64,000 nt of DNA from Histomonas meleagridis (lineage: Eukaryota > Parabasalia > Tritrichomonadida > Dientamoebidae), in contig WSYJ01000180.1 of NCBI GenBank assembly GCA_020186115.1, positions 1-64,000 of the forward strand. The letters run 5' to 3'. The stretch's first letter is position 1; the number at the start of each line of letters is the position of its first letter. Position numbers and translations under genes: made by a program. The notes beneath the pieces are model-generated. The model had not been told where the DNA came from. It was given only the letters and a program-made list of their open reading frames with translations, and made no database searches. Shown here piece by piece: positions 31,190 to 41,404 of this stretch.

Positions 31190-31549
31190 CTTTCCATTAA
31201 AATCTTGAATTAAAGGTGCCCTAGAGACGTTAAGAACAAAAAGGCAAATTTTAATAAAAATCTTACACTAGATAATATATTCCCGAATGGTTATATAATT
31301 AAAATTTGTCTAGGAACTAGTTGTGGTGCTTTGCTTTTTTAATGATCAGCTTATTTGAAGAAGAAAACTAATTATTAATTTAATGTGCAAAAATATGATT
31401 CACAACTCACTGAATAAGCATAAATGAAGTTCCTGTAATTTTAAAGTCCATAACTCCCAATTGTCTCACATTTTTTTCAATAAATAATTGATGATGTTTT
31501 TATTCAAAATAGAAGTATTCCATACAAAATGGCGATTTATTTAGTTATA
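31190..31549. other. Intergenic gap
   Basis: About 360 bases between two minus-strand genes. The DNA is AT-rich and nothing is recognised. Confidence 0.5.
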
Positions 31550-31984
31550 TTAGAAAGAAGCTAAACTCTCAAATTCATCACTGGGTGTTAATCTCATGTG
31601 TCCTTTAGCAGAAATTTCGTGTTGCAATAGAATTTGAAGCTGTATGTAATGGTTCCTCTCCATTAGTTTCGCTGGAGTTACGTCATCCTTGCAAATAAAA
31701 CCAATAATTTTTTTAATTTGTCTGATTCCTAAATCCATAAGTGAATCAACAATAAAATTCGATGTGAGAGGTGCTGTGATAATGATATATATTTTACCAA
31801 TAAATCCAAAACCCACAACAATGTCATCAAATAACATGAAGGGAAGACAATTTTCGCCCAAATTTGGAATAAGTTTAACCAGCCGAGTTTGATATTCATT
31901 CCAATTTTTAGAATCTGGCAAACAGTGGCAACAAAATAGGATTTCTTTTTCTGGACTAATTATGAAAAGGCTTTCTATTTGCAT
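31550..31984 (-). CDS. Longin-like small protein, possibly vesicle-coat/adaptor related
   Basis: This is a 144-residue protein if the ATG at 31984 is used. The frame continues 13 codons upstream to a GTG. The start MQIESLFIISPEKEILFCC resembles the first strand-turn-strand of adaptor mu chains, COPI delta/zeta and other longin domains. LPFMLFDDIVVGFGFIGKIY and IIITAPLTSNFIVDSLMDLG fit the later strands and helix. The length is near that of small adaptor chains, but I cannot assign a complex. If right, it would act in vesicle coat assembly. What else it could be: an SRX/TRAPP-type longin protein. Confidence 0.45.
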   Translation of the reverse strand: MQIESLFIISPEKEILFCCHCLPDSKNWNEYQTRLVKLIPNLGENCLPFMLFDDIVVGFGFIGKIYIIITAPLTSNFIVDSLMDLGIRQIKKIIGFICKDDVTPAKLMERNHYIQLQILLQHEISAKGHMRLTPSDEFESLASF

Positions 31985-32089
31985 TGAATATGTCAAGCGC
32001 CCGTTAACATTAACGTTCTCCACAATATTTTCCTGAAGAAAATATTTTTTTCACTCATAAAGAAAATATTTTTATCTTATATTTATTGT

Positions 32090-35032
32090 TTATTGATTAT
32101 TTTCATATTCTTGAATTTCTTCTTCAGTCGGAATTAATTTTGAATCCTTTAACAAATATCTACACGCATATTTAATTGAAGCTACACACTTTGGCCCATT
32201 ATTTTCAAAGTTATAATTTTTAGCGTGAATTGGTAAGTATTTTATTTCATTATCATTTTCAATATTTTGTTGCTTATTAACATGATACATTTCTTCTTTA
32301 AAAGATTTTTTATTCACTATTTTTCGCAAAAAATTATTATTTGAAAGTAACATTACATTTAATGAATTAATATTATTTGGAATTATTTGAATTTGTTCAT
32401 TTTCTAATATTGATGTAATAAAAATTGTTTCTTTTGTTTTTTGACCACAAATTTCTTCGATTCTTAAAATATTATTTTGATTTATCTTTTTTATATATAA
32501 AAAATTTACTTTTTTAGAGAAAAAAAGCATTGATCCTTTTTGGTTATGCCTCACGAATCTATTCATCAAATCATTTACATTTCTTGCAAGAAAAAGTTGT
32601 AACTTATTATTTTGTTGAAGTTTTATACCTGTTAATGATTGAAATAATAAATATGAATTATGGTTCGGTTGTTCATAAAATATATATAATGTTTCACCTT
32701 TTGGAATATTTACTTCGATATTATTCATATCCAAAATTTTTGGATTTATATATTCAATATTTCTTTCCCAAATATATGGGTATAAGGTTGTAACTAAGTT
32801 ATTTTTATTCTTTTGTGGTTCTTTAAAAAAATATTGGAATACTTGTGGAGCTAATAGATCAATTTGTGGTAAAATATCATTTAAACCTTGAAAATATTCA
32901 GATAACACATTAACAACTCCTTGATATATCAAGCTAAATACATCATGTGAATATGCTTCTTTTAGATACTTTCCCCATTTAGGATATTTAATTTTTACAT
33001 ATGACTGTAAATCCTTAAATATTTCACATGAATATTGATCATAATCATAAAAAGGTATTTCATCTTCACCAATAATATATGGTAAAGCATATCCTGTAAC
33101 TGTATTAAGAGAATTTTTTAGCATTAAACAAGTCTCATTTTTGTTTAAATTATTTTCCCTATTTTGAATATGACTCATAATAAAATCATTTAAAAGTAAG
33201 CAGCAATTACAACAATGCTTACGAGCTGGACTAAGAGTGTTAGGAATCATTTCATGTCTAAATGCTGGTATATCATTTAAAAAAGTAAGACTTATATCTG
33301 AGAATAATCCATATGTTTTATTCTTTAATGAATCGACAAGTTGATCAAATTGATAATTAGTTGTAACAATTGAACTTAAAATATAATATAATGATTGATA
33401 CACTGTATTAACATAACAATTGAAATTTGAATCATAATTTCCAAGTGGAAGTAAATGTATTGAATCATATGAATAAAACTGTTTGGATATATTATGTTCT
33501 CTCATCCATTCATTTGATAAATTTTTGAAATTTTCATCATTTTCATCGAAAATAGGAAATTCTTTTACAAGAAAATAAACTTTTGATAATAAACATGATG
33601 ATAAAAGTTGCGCACGTCTAATATTTGTTAAAATTGGTTTAATATTATTAACACTAATATTTGTACTACATATAGTAAAACAAATTGTAGAAATCGATGT
33701 AAATATTGTATTAACTTTATCTAAAACAGATTTAATTTCTAAATTATTCTCAACCAATTGTAAATCCATAAAAAATATTGCTGTTTGAGGATCAACATTA
33801 AGTGTATTACATTTCCCTTTAATTTCATTATAATCTTCATTCATTCTATTAATTAAATCAGATACAATATAAGGACCATAAATTAAAACTCCTTCCGTTT
33901 GTTGTTCGTTGGTTATATCTCCTGTTAGTGTCTTTAAATATATCATTTTTTCTGTTTGAAGTGAACTTAAAAGCATCACTAAAGCAATTGGTCTATTTTC
34001 AGCTTTTCTAAGAACAGATTCAAATTTATTAATTTTTATTGGGACTTCTAATCGCTCTATTCCTGGAAAAGGTATACCATTAAATTTAAACAATTGCGTT
34101 GGAGTTACTTTTTTAGTTGCTGGAAAAATACTCGAAAAAACACGTAATAAATTGTTTTTATATTCATCTAGTGTTTCTTTATCTACATCCATTTGTGAAT
34201 ATGAATTGATAACTTTCTCAGTGATATATTCAAATGTCGGCCTATAATTTGGATCATTTGATATACATTGACGAATTATATCAGAATAAGTTTGTGGTAT
34301 TTGTTGTGTCATTTCTGGAGGAATTCCATTAGTCAAATTTTCTTGAATTTGTTGCGGTGATAACCCCTGATAAGGTCTTAGGCCTGTAAAGATTTCATAC
34401 ATAAGTATTCCAAATGAATATACATTGGATTTTTTTGTGTATTCTTTACCGCGATTACCTTCAGGTGTCATATATGATAAAATTTTTGCTCGGATTTCGG
34501 GAGAATTCAGCGGTAAAATCTCATTAGATACTTCAAAGCCCGTTATAACAGGATTTAAATTTTGATCAAGACATATGTTGTCAGCTTTAAGATTGTAATG
34601 AATAAAATTTATTTCATGAAGATATCGCATTCCAAATGATACCCCAATAATGATTTTAATTTTTGCTGTGAGATTAAATTCAGGTGGATTTGTTTGAATC
34701 AGATTGCGTAAAGTGCCTTTTTCATAAAGTGGAGTGACTAAAGTGGTATCATAAAAGATATTTCCAAGATAGAGACCAACAACTGATTGGACAGATGGAA
34801 ATTCAAATTTACATAAAATCTTGAATTCATTAATTAGACAAACAGATTCGCTCATGCTTAGTGCCTTTTTCATTTTTACATACTGATCAGTAGCTTTAAT
34901 CTTTCCGATACTTATTACATATTCTGTACTAGTTCTGGGGATTGGGTCACAATTAATTAGCTCGAACAGATCAAGGCTGTTTAAGATACGAAGTTTTTCT
35001 TTTTCGGTGAAGTTGTGTCTTCGAATTAACAT
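32090..35032 (-). CDS. Pseudokinase (TKL-like) with a degenerate GBP/atlastin-like domain
   Basis: This is a 980-residue protein from the ATG at 35032. Residues 35-290 have the kinase fold order: YVKMKK at the ATP-lysine site, YLHEINFIHYNLKADNICLD, VITGFEVSNE, MTPEGNRG and SFGILMYEIFTGLRPYQG. The catalytic HRD is HYN and DFG is GFE, so activity is unlikely. Residues 350-480 resemble a GBP/atlastin GTPase in outline: ALVMLLSSLQTEKMIYLKTL in place of the P-loop, GVLIYGPYIV, and TAIFFMDLQLVE in place of the LDTEG site, again without key residues. The last 480 residues are unrecognised and Asn-rich. It may be a signalling scaffold. The GBP part is inference. Confidence 0.8.
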   Translation of the reverse strand: MLIRRHNFTEKEKLRILNSLDLFELINCDPIPRTSTEYVISIGKIKATDQYVKMKKALSMSESVCLINEFKILCKFEFPSVQSVVGLYLGNIFYDTTLVTPLYEKGTLRNLIQTNPPEFNLTAKIKIIIGVSFGMRYLHEINFIHYNLKADNICLDQNLNPVITGFEVSNEILPLNSPEIRAKILSYMTPEGNRGKEYTKKSNVYSFGILMYEIFTGLRPYQGLSPQQIQENLTNGIPPEMTQQIPQTYSDIIRQCISNDPNYRPTFEYITEKVINSYSQMDVDKETLDEYKNNLLRVFSSIFPATKKVTPTQLFKFNGIPFPGIERLEVPIKINKFESVLRKAENRPIALVMLLSSLQTEKMIYLKTLTGDITNEQQTEGVLIYGPYIVSDLINRMNEDYNEIKGKCNTLNVDPQTAIFFMDLQLVENNLEIKSVLDKVNTIFTSISTICFTICSTNISVNNIKPILTNIRRAQLLSSCLLSKVYFLVKEFPIFDENDENFKNLSNEWMREHNISKQFYSYDSIHLLPLGNYDSNFNCYVNTVYQSLYYILSSIVTTNYQFDQLVDSLKNKTYGLFSDISLTFLNDIPAFRHEMIPNTLSPARKHCCNCCLLLNDFIMSHIQNRENNLNKNETCLMLKNSLNTVTGYALPYIIGEDEIPFYDYDQYSCEIFKDLQSYVKIKYPKWGKYLKEAYSHDVFSLIYQGVVNVLSEYFQGLNDILPQIDLLAPQVFQYFFKEPQKNKNNLVTTLYPYIWERNIEYINPKILDMNNIEVNIPKGETLYIFYEQPNHNSYLLFQSLTGIKLQQNNKLQLFLARNVNDLMNRFVRHNQKGSMLFFSKKVNFLYIKKINQNNILRIEEICGQKTKETIFITSILENEQIQIIPNNINSLNVMLLSNNNFLRKIVNKKSFKEEMYHVNKQQNIENDNEIKYLPIHAKNYNFENNGPKCVASIKYACRYLLKDSKLIPTEEEIQEYENNQ

Positions 35033-35510
35033 AACTGAAAACTAGAACCTCTAAGTAATTTCTGTTTGAACATCTCATATTACTCAGCCGAATTCATTTT
35101 TCAAACGGAATGTAAGATTTGTGCGAAATTCAAAAAAGAAAAAAGAAAAAAAAAAAAGATTTTTAAATTTCTTATTTTTAATTCAAGAAAAACACAAAAA
35201 AACATCACTAAAAAAAGCAATATTCATATGATATAATAAATAAAATTATTTTTTTTATTTATTCATTTGATGAGTTTGCCCATTGGTTTAATGAAGCCAA
35301 AATCAAAGTAATGAATATAATTTGAAATGCTGACTGAATGTTTAAAGAATAAGGATCCTTATGCTTTAAAAATCCTTCTTCAATGAGGTTAAAGATAACA
35401 GTTTTGCACAAATTTTTCACCTATTGAATCACACAATTACTTTTCATCAAAATTGTGTTAACGATATTTTTCAATACAATTTGAACGAAGCCAACCGTTT
35501 CACTTCAAAA
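35033..35510. other. Divergent intergenic region
   Basis: About 480 bases between the pseudokinase gene (-) and ankyrin gene D (+). It holds long A runs near 35130-35200. It must contain both promoters, but no clear initiator is seen. The frame of gene D is open back to 35424 without an ATG. Confidence 0.5.
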
Positions 35511-36593
35511 ATGGGCAACGAACAAAGCACCGAAATCAAACCAATTTTTTCTTTTAAATGGGCGCAAATATATCAGTCAATTGAAGCAATAATCCTTGAA
35601 ATAAATGAAGATAATATCGATGAGTCTATTAATACATTATTAAATCTTATTGAATACTATCCACTTAACTTTAATCTTTCTGTCAGTCGACTTATATATT
35701 CATATTTTCTTTCACGTAATAAAGATTATACTCTTTGTTTTAGAATCGTAAAGGAAATTGAAGAAAAAGAAAGAGAAAACGACCTAAGTAGTTATGATAT
35801 GATTAATACATTTGCGAAATTTCTTCATGATATATATACAGAAGAATCTAAGTTTCTTCTCGAGAAAATGATCGAAGAAAAATTAATATCAACTGATTTT
35901 GTTAAAGATTATTATTCACTTTATTTTGCACAATATATATCGAATGATATGATTAAAGAATTAAGAAATCAAAAAGGAGCATTTCCAGATTATTTCAATA
36001 AAAACTATGAAGAACTTTCGAAGAATAATTGGGAACTTCATAAGAAATATGTTAAAGAAGGAGTTAATCCTTCAGAGATTGCTAACATCATTCGAAATGA
36101 TGAAATTACTAAACTTCAAGAAATTTCATCACAACCAAACTTTGATTTTAATCAAAAGATTGAACCATCAATTTATGAACGATATTCATTTGTTAATAAA
36201 TGGGCTTCATTAATTGATTATGCAGCATTCTTTGGGTCAATTAATTGTTTTAAGTTTTTACTTATGAATGATGCTAATGTAACAAGCACCGGTAAATATG
36301 CTGTTGCAGGAGGAAACATTGAAATCATTCATTTATGTGAAGAAAAACATTCAACATTTGAAGGTGCATATGAAGCAGCATATGAATATTATCAAAATGA
36401 TATATTTCATTATATATTTGAAAAGAAAATCATATCATATAATATTAAAATCATGACAACTTTTTTATTTGCTGATTGCCAAGTATTAAATATTGATCTT
36501 TTAAGTTTTTTACTTGAAAATAATGAACTTGGTCTTAATTATAAAGATATTTATTTGTTTTATTTTATGTTTATTTTCATAGTTTTGGATTAA
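35511..36593 (+). CDS. Ankyrin gene D, 5' segment: DUF3447-domain ankyrin protein
   Basis: An open segment of about 360 residues from the ATG at 35511. The protein starts MGNEQST, which fits the N-myristoylation pattern (Gly2, Ser6), so it may attach to membranes. The helical start (NIDESINTLLNLIEYYPLNF, SVSRLIYSYFLS) aligns with genes A and C. DUF3447 follows: NNWELHKKYVKEGVNPSEIA, NIIRNDEITKLQEISSQPNF, SIYERYSFVNK, IDYAAFFGSINCFKFLLMND and AVAGGNIEIIHLCEEKHS. The coding part ends about 36558 in NYKDIYLF; the rest of the frame runs into the first spacer. The array at 36594-40837 continues the gene. Confidence 0.88.
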   Translation: MGNEQSTEIKPIFSFKWAQIYQSIEAIILEINEDNIDESINTLLNLIEYYPLNFNLSVSRLIYSYFLSRNKDYTLCFRIVKEIEEKERENDLSSYDMINTFAKFLHDIYTEESKFLLEKMIEEKLISTDFVKDYYSLYFAQYISNDMIKELRNQKGAFPDYFNKNYEELSKNNWELHKKYVKEGVNPSEIANIIRNDEITKLQEISSQPNFDFNQKIEPSIYERYSFVNKWASLIDYAAFFGSINCFKFLLMNDANVTSTGKYAVAGGNIEIIHLCEEKHSTFEGAYEAAYEYYQNDIFHYIFEKKIISYNIKIMTTFLFADCQVLNIDLLSFLLENNELGLNYKDIYLFYFMFIFIVLD

Positions 36594-39500
36594 ATATTAA
36601 TTTTTCGAATTTGTTCAAATAATTTAATACAACACTTATTTATGCAGTTTCACAAGGTCAAATCGAAATTGTTAAAATGCTTCTTGATCAAGAATGTATT
36701 AATATAAATGCTCGAGGTGTTAATTTTATTCTATAAAATATTTATTTTAATAATTTGACGTTTCATATTTCATATTTAGAAATTATATAAAATATTTAAT
36801 CCAGCACTTACTATTGCTGCAGCTTGTGAATATGTTGATATAGTTAAATTACTTGTTGAACAAAAAGGAATTGATATTAATGTAAAAGATGTTTAATTTA
36901 TTTATAAGAAATTTGTTAAATTAATATTATGTTTTTTTATAATATTTGGTGATTATTAAATGGTTTTTATTCAGCACTTACATATGCTGCTATGAAAGGT
37001 AACTTAGAAATTGCCAAATTACTTCTTGATCAAGAAAAAATTGACATGTATTCATGTGATATATATTTTGAGTATTTTATGTTCGTTTCTTTGATACGAT
37101 GTTTCAAAAGAAAACTTGAAATTTGTTTAAATGATTTGTAACACCAATTATGTATGCAGCTCAAAATAATAATTTAGAAATAGTAAAACTATTTATAGAA
37201 AAGGGTATTGATATAAATGATAAAGATTATATTTATTTACTCTATATCGAGTTTATTTTATATATTTAAAAATTATTTGAAATATTTGAAAATTGTTTAA
37301 AATATTTCAAACTATTCTTTTCATTGCAATTCAAAATAATTATACAGATATGATTAAATACATTCTTGAACTAAAAGGAATTGATATTAACACTAAAAAT
37401 ATTTTTATGGTTTATTTAAAATTTGTTTCAATAATTTGAAATTTTAAAATAATATTTGGAAATTATTAAAAATATTTTTTACAGTACTTATGATTGTAAT
37501 TGAAAAAAATGATTTGGAAATATTTAAATTAATTCTTAAATATGAAGGAATTGATGTTAATATTAAAGATATTTATTTATTATATATAAAATTTATATTA
37601 ATAATTTCGGAATATTTCAACACAATATTTGGAAATTATTTAAATTATTTCAAACAGCACTTATAAAAGCTACTGTAAAAGGAAACACAGAAATGGTTAA
37701 ATTACTTCTTGAGAAAGAAGGAATTGATGTTAATATTAAAGATATTTATTTATTTTATATAAAATTTATTTTAATAATTTAATGCTTCAAAATAATATTT
37801 GGAAATTATTTAATTTATTTGATACAGCACTTACTGAAGCATCTGGATGTTTTCGAACAGAAATTGTTAAATTACTTCTTGAACAAAAAGGAATTGATAT
37901 TAATGCTAAAGATATTTATTTGTTTTATTTAATATTTATTTTAATAATTTTCTATTTCAAAATAATATTTGGAAATTATATAAAATATTTAAAACAGCAC
38001 TTATTTTAGCATCTCAATTTGGCAAAATAAATATAGTTAAATTACTTCTTAATCAAAAAGGAATTAATGTTAATTCTAAAGATATTTATTTATTATTAAT
38101 AAGATTTGTTAAAATAATTTAATATTTTAAAATAGCAATTGGAAATTATTTGAATTATTTTATACAGCACTTATGTATGTAATTGAAAAAAATTATATGG
38201 AAATATTCAAATTACTTCTTGAACAAGAAGGAATTGATGTTAATGTTAAAGATATTTATTTGTTTTATTTAATATTTATTTTAATAATTTTCTATTTCAA
38301 AATAATATTTGGAAATTAATCAAAATATTTAAAACAGCTTTTATGTATGCATTTGATTGTGGTCGTTCAACAATAGTCAATTTACTTCTTGAACAAAAAG
38401 GAATTGATATTAATACTAAAGATATTTTTTTGTTTTATATAAAATTTATTTGAATAATTTGATGCTTCAAAATAATATTTGGAAATTATTTAAAATATTT
38501 AATACAGCACTTATGTATGCATCTGAATATGGCAATGTAGAAATGTTGAAATTACTTCTTAAACAAAAAGGCGTTGATATTAATGTTAAAGATATTTATC
38601 TGTTTTATATAAAGTTTATTGTGGTGATTTAATATTTCAAAAGTATAATTGGAAATTATTTGAATTATTTTGTAATATATTTATTAGGGCTGCTACAAAA
38701 GGCTGCTTAGAAATCATCAAATATCTTTTAGAGAACGAAAGTTTTAATATCAATGAAAAAGACATTTTTTTGTTTAATTTAAAATTTATTTTAATAATTT
38801 GATAATTCTAAATAATATTTGGAAATTATTTAAATTATTTAGAACAGCATTTATGTATGCAGCTCAAAATGACCATTTAGAAACAGTCGAATGTCTTTAT
38901 AAACAAAAAGGATTAGAATATAATACTATTGATGTTTTTTTTATTTTATAGAAATATTGTATTAATATTTTGATGTTTCAATATAAAATTTGGAAATTAT
39001 TCTAAATATTTAAAAATGCTTTCTATTTGGCTGTAATAAATGGTTCTGTAAACACATTACGTTTCCTTTGCAAACTGGATGGACTTGATAAGAATATTAA
39101 AAATATTTATTTATAACTAATGTTCAATTTTATTTTTTGGCGTTTCAAAAATGTTTTTGATATTCATTTTAATTATATAAATCAATGCTAATATATGCAT
39201 GTGAAAAAGGTTTTGTTGAAACAGTTAAAATATTACTTGAATTAAAAGAAACTAATGTTAATGATAAAGATATTTATTTATTTTAACTAAAGTATGTTAT
39301 CAATATTTAATGTTAAAAAATTATTTTTGGAAAATATTCAATTTATTTAAAACAGCACTTATTTATGCTACTGCAAATAGCAACTTAGAAATAGTTCAAA
39401 TTCTTGTTAATCAAAAAGGAATTGATGTAAATGTTAAAGATATTTATTTGTTTTATTTAAATTTTATTTTAATGATTTGAAATTTAAAAATTATTTTTGG

Positions 39501-40837
39501 AATTTATTCAAATTATTTAAAACAGCACTTATTATAGCAGCTTATTTATATAATGAAACTAATAAGAACAATGTAGAAATTATTAAATGTCTTCTTGAAC
39601 AAGAAGGAATTGATGTAAATGCGAAAGATAATATTTATATGTTTAATTCCAAATTTATTTTAATTATTTTTTCCTATATCAAAATAATATTTAAAATTCA
39701 TTTAAATTATTTAGATCAGCACTTTTTATTGCTTACCGAGAAAATAAAATCGAATTATTTAAAATGCTGTTAAATCATAAAGGAATTGATGTTAATGTTA
39801 AAGAAGTTTATTTGTTTTATATGAAATTTATTATAATAATTTTATATTTCAAAATAATATTTGGAAATTATTATAATTATTTAATCCATTATTTTATATT
39901 GCTTGTGAAGAAAATAAAATTGAAATGGTTAAATTATTGTTAAATCATAAAGGAATTGATGTTAATACTAGAGATGTTTATTTATTTTATATAAAATTTG
40001 TTTTCATAATAATTTGATGATTCATAATAATATATATAAATTATTTAAATCATTTAAAACAGTACTTATGGTTGCTTGTAAAAAATCTCGTATCGAATTA
40101 GTTAAATTACTTTTAAATCAAAATGGAATTGATGTTAATGCTAAACATATTTACTTGTTTCATCTAAAATTTGTTTTAATAACAACATAATGATTAAAAA
40201 TAATATTTGAAAATTATTTAAAACATATAAAACATCACTTATAATTGCATCTGAAAAAGGTTATACAGAAATTGTAAAATTACTACTTCAAAATGATGGA
40301 ATTGATGTCAATGCGAGAGATATTTATTTGTTTTATATAAAATTTATTTTAATAAAATAATATTTCAAAATAATATTTGGAAATTATTTAAAACATATAA
40401 AACATCACTTATAATTGCATCTGAAAAAGGTTATACAGAAATTGTAAAATTACTACTTCAAAATGATGGAATTGATGTCAATGCGAGAGATATTTATTTG
40501 TTTTATATAAAATTTAATTTAATAAAATAATATTTCAAAATAATATTTGAAAATTATTTAAAACATATAAAACATCACTTATAATTGCATCTGAAAAAGG
40601 TTATACAGAAATTGTAAAATTACTACTTCAAAATGATGGAATTGATGTCAATGCGAGAGATATTTGTTCTGTTATTTTAATATTTATTTAGTTAACTTAT
40701 AATTTATTAATTATATTTGATATTTGTATAAATTATATAGTACAGCGATTAAAAAAGCATATATATATGGACACAAAGATATATACAACGCACTTCTATC
40801 AATTGATGGAATTGAAAAATATCCAAATCCTAAGTAA
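36594..40837 (+). repeat. Ankyrin gene D: 25 ankyrin segments of 87 nt separated by frame-changing spacers
   Basis: Twenty-five ankyrin segments follow with a period near 170 bp, for example 37824-37910 and 37994-38080. I translated all 25. Lengths are 87 nt, with one of 84 and one of 99, all multiples of three, and no segment has a stop (about 725 codons). I measured 20 spacers: 14 are 83 nt (37741-37823, 37911-37993 and others), and the rest are 80, 84, 85, 86, 86 and 89. Nearly all carry frame-0 stops and change frame. The last segment reads AIKKAYIYGHKDIYNALL then SIDGIEKYPNPK and TAA (40835-40837), a natural end. The joined protein would have about 1,070 residues. How the spacers are removed is unknown. 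Confidence 0.85.
40195..40680 (+). repeat. Three nearly identical 170-bp units inside the gene D array
   Basis: The segments beginning at 40231, 40401 and 40571 are almost base-for-base copies, including their 83-nt spacers, and are exactly 170 bp apart. Other units in the array are much more diverged. This shows recent tandem duplication with the segment plus spacer as the copied unit. Confidence 0.93.
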
Positions 40838-41404
40838 CAAACAATATCCATCAGTTAACAAAGTAATTTGAAGTAAATTCATTCAGGTTCATTTTTTTTT
40901 ATATTATGATAAATTTAATAATGCAAAATACCCTTACTCTTAATTTAGGAGTCGTTTCCAAATGAAATTAAATTGACGACCATACACATCCCGAAGAGTT
41001 GTTATATTCTTTTTAAAATTATAATTATGTAATAATATCTTATTGAAACCACAAGAAAAAATTCGCATTAAAGGGGTAAATATAGCAAAAAATTTATTTT
41101 CTTATTAATACTTATTGAATTGGCTTTAATCGTATTTAGCTCAAAAAATGCCACTTTTTATTAAAAGTGATACGCACTTTTCTGTTGGCTTAACGTACAA
41201 AATAATTCAATTTTGAAGGATGATTTTTTCCCTTGAGAAAAATCTCGTCTATTGTGCTATTTTCTTAAATTTTATTAGTAAATCGAATGAATTAATAATC
41301 ATTATTTGTTAAGTTAAACATAAGCGATAAGGTAAATTAAAAAAATTTGTGTTTTTCTTCTTCTATAAGATTCTTAGAATAGTGATCGTTTTCAACTTAG
41401 AATA
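40838..41404. other. Intergenic gap
   Basis: About 570 bases between ankyrin gene D and the UBR gene, both on the plus strand. AT-rich; TTTTCAACTTAG lies just before the UBR gene ATG and is only partly like an initiator. Nothing else is seen. Confidence 0.5.

Noticed and set aside
36559-37000. U12-type AT-AC introns as the explanation of the spacers
   Set aside because: Many spacers begin ATATTT, but the ATATCCTT motif, a branch-site element and an AC end are all missing.
37782-38009. Each array unit as its own small gene
   Set aside because: Some units have an ATG after the stop (TAATG or TGATG), but most do not, and single 29-residue ankyrin repeats would not fold alone.
36594-40837. Regular repeats with even spacing, like a CRISPR array
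   Set aside because: The 170-bp units are diverged ankyrin-coding segments, not short identical repeats with unique spacers, and the organism is a eukaryote.
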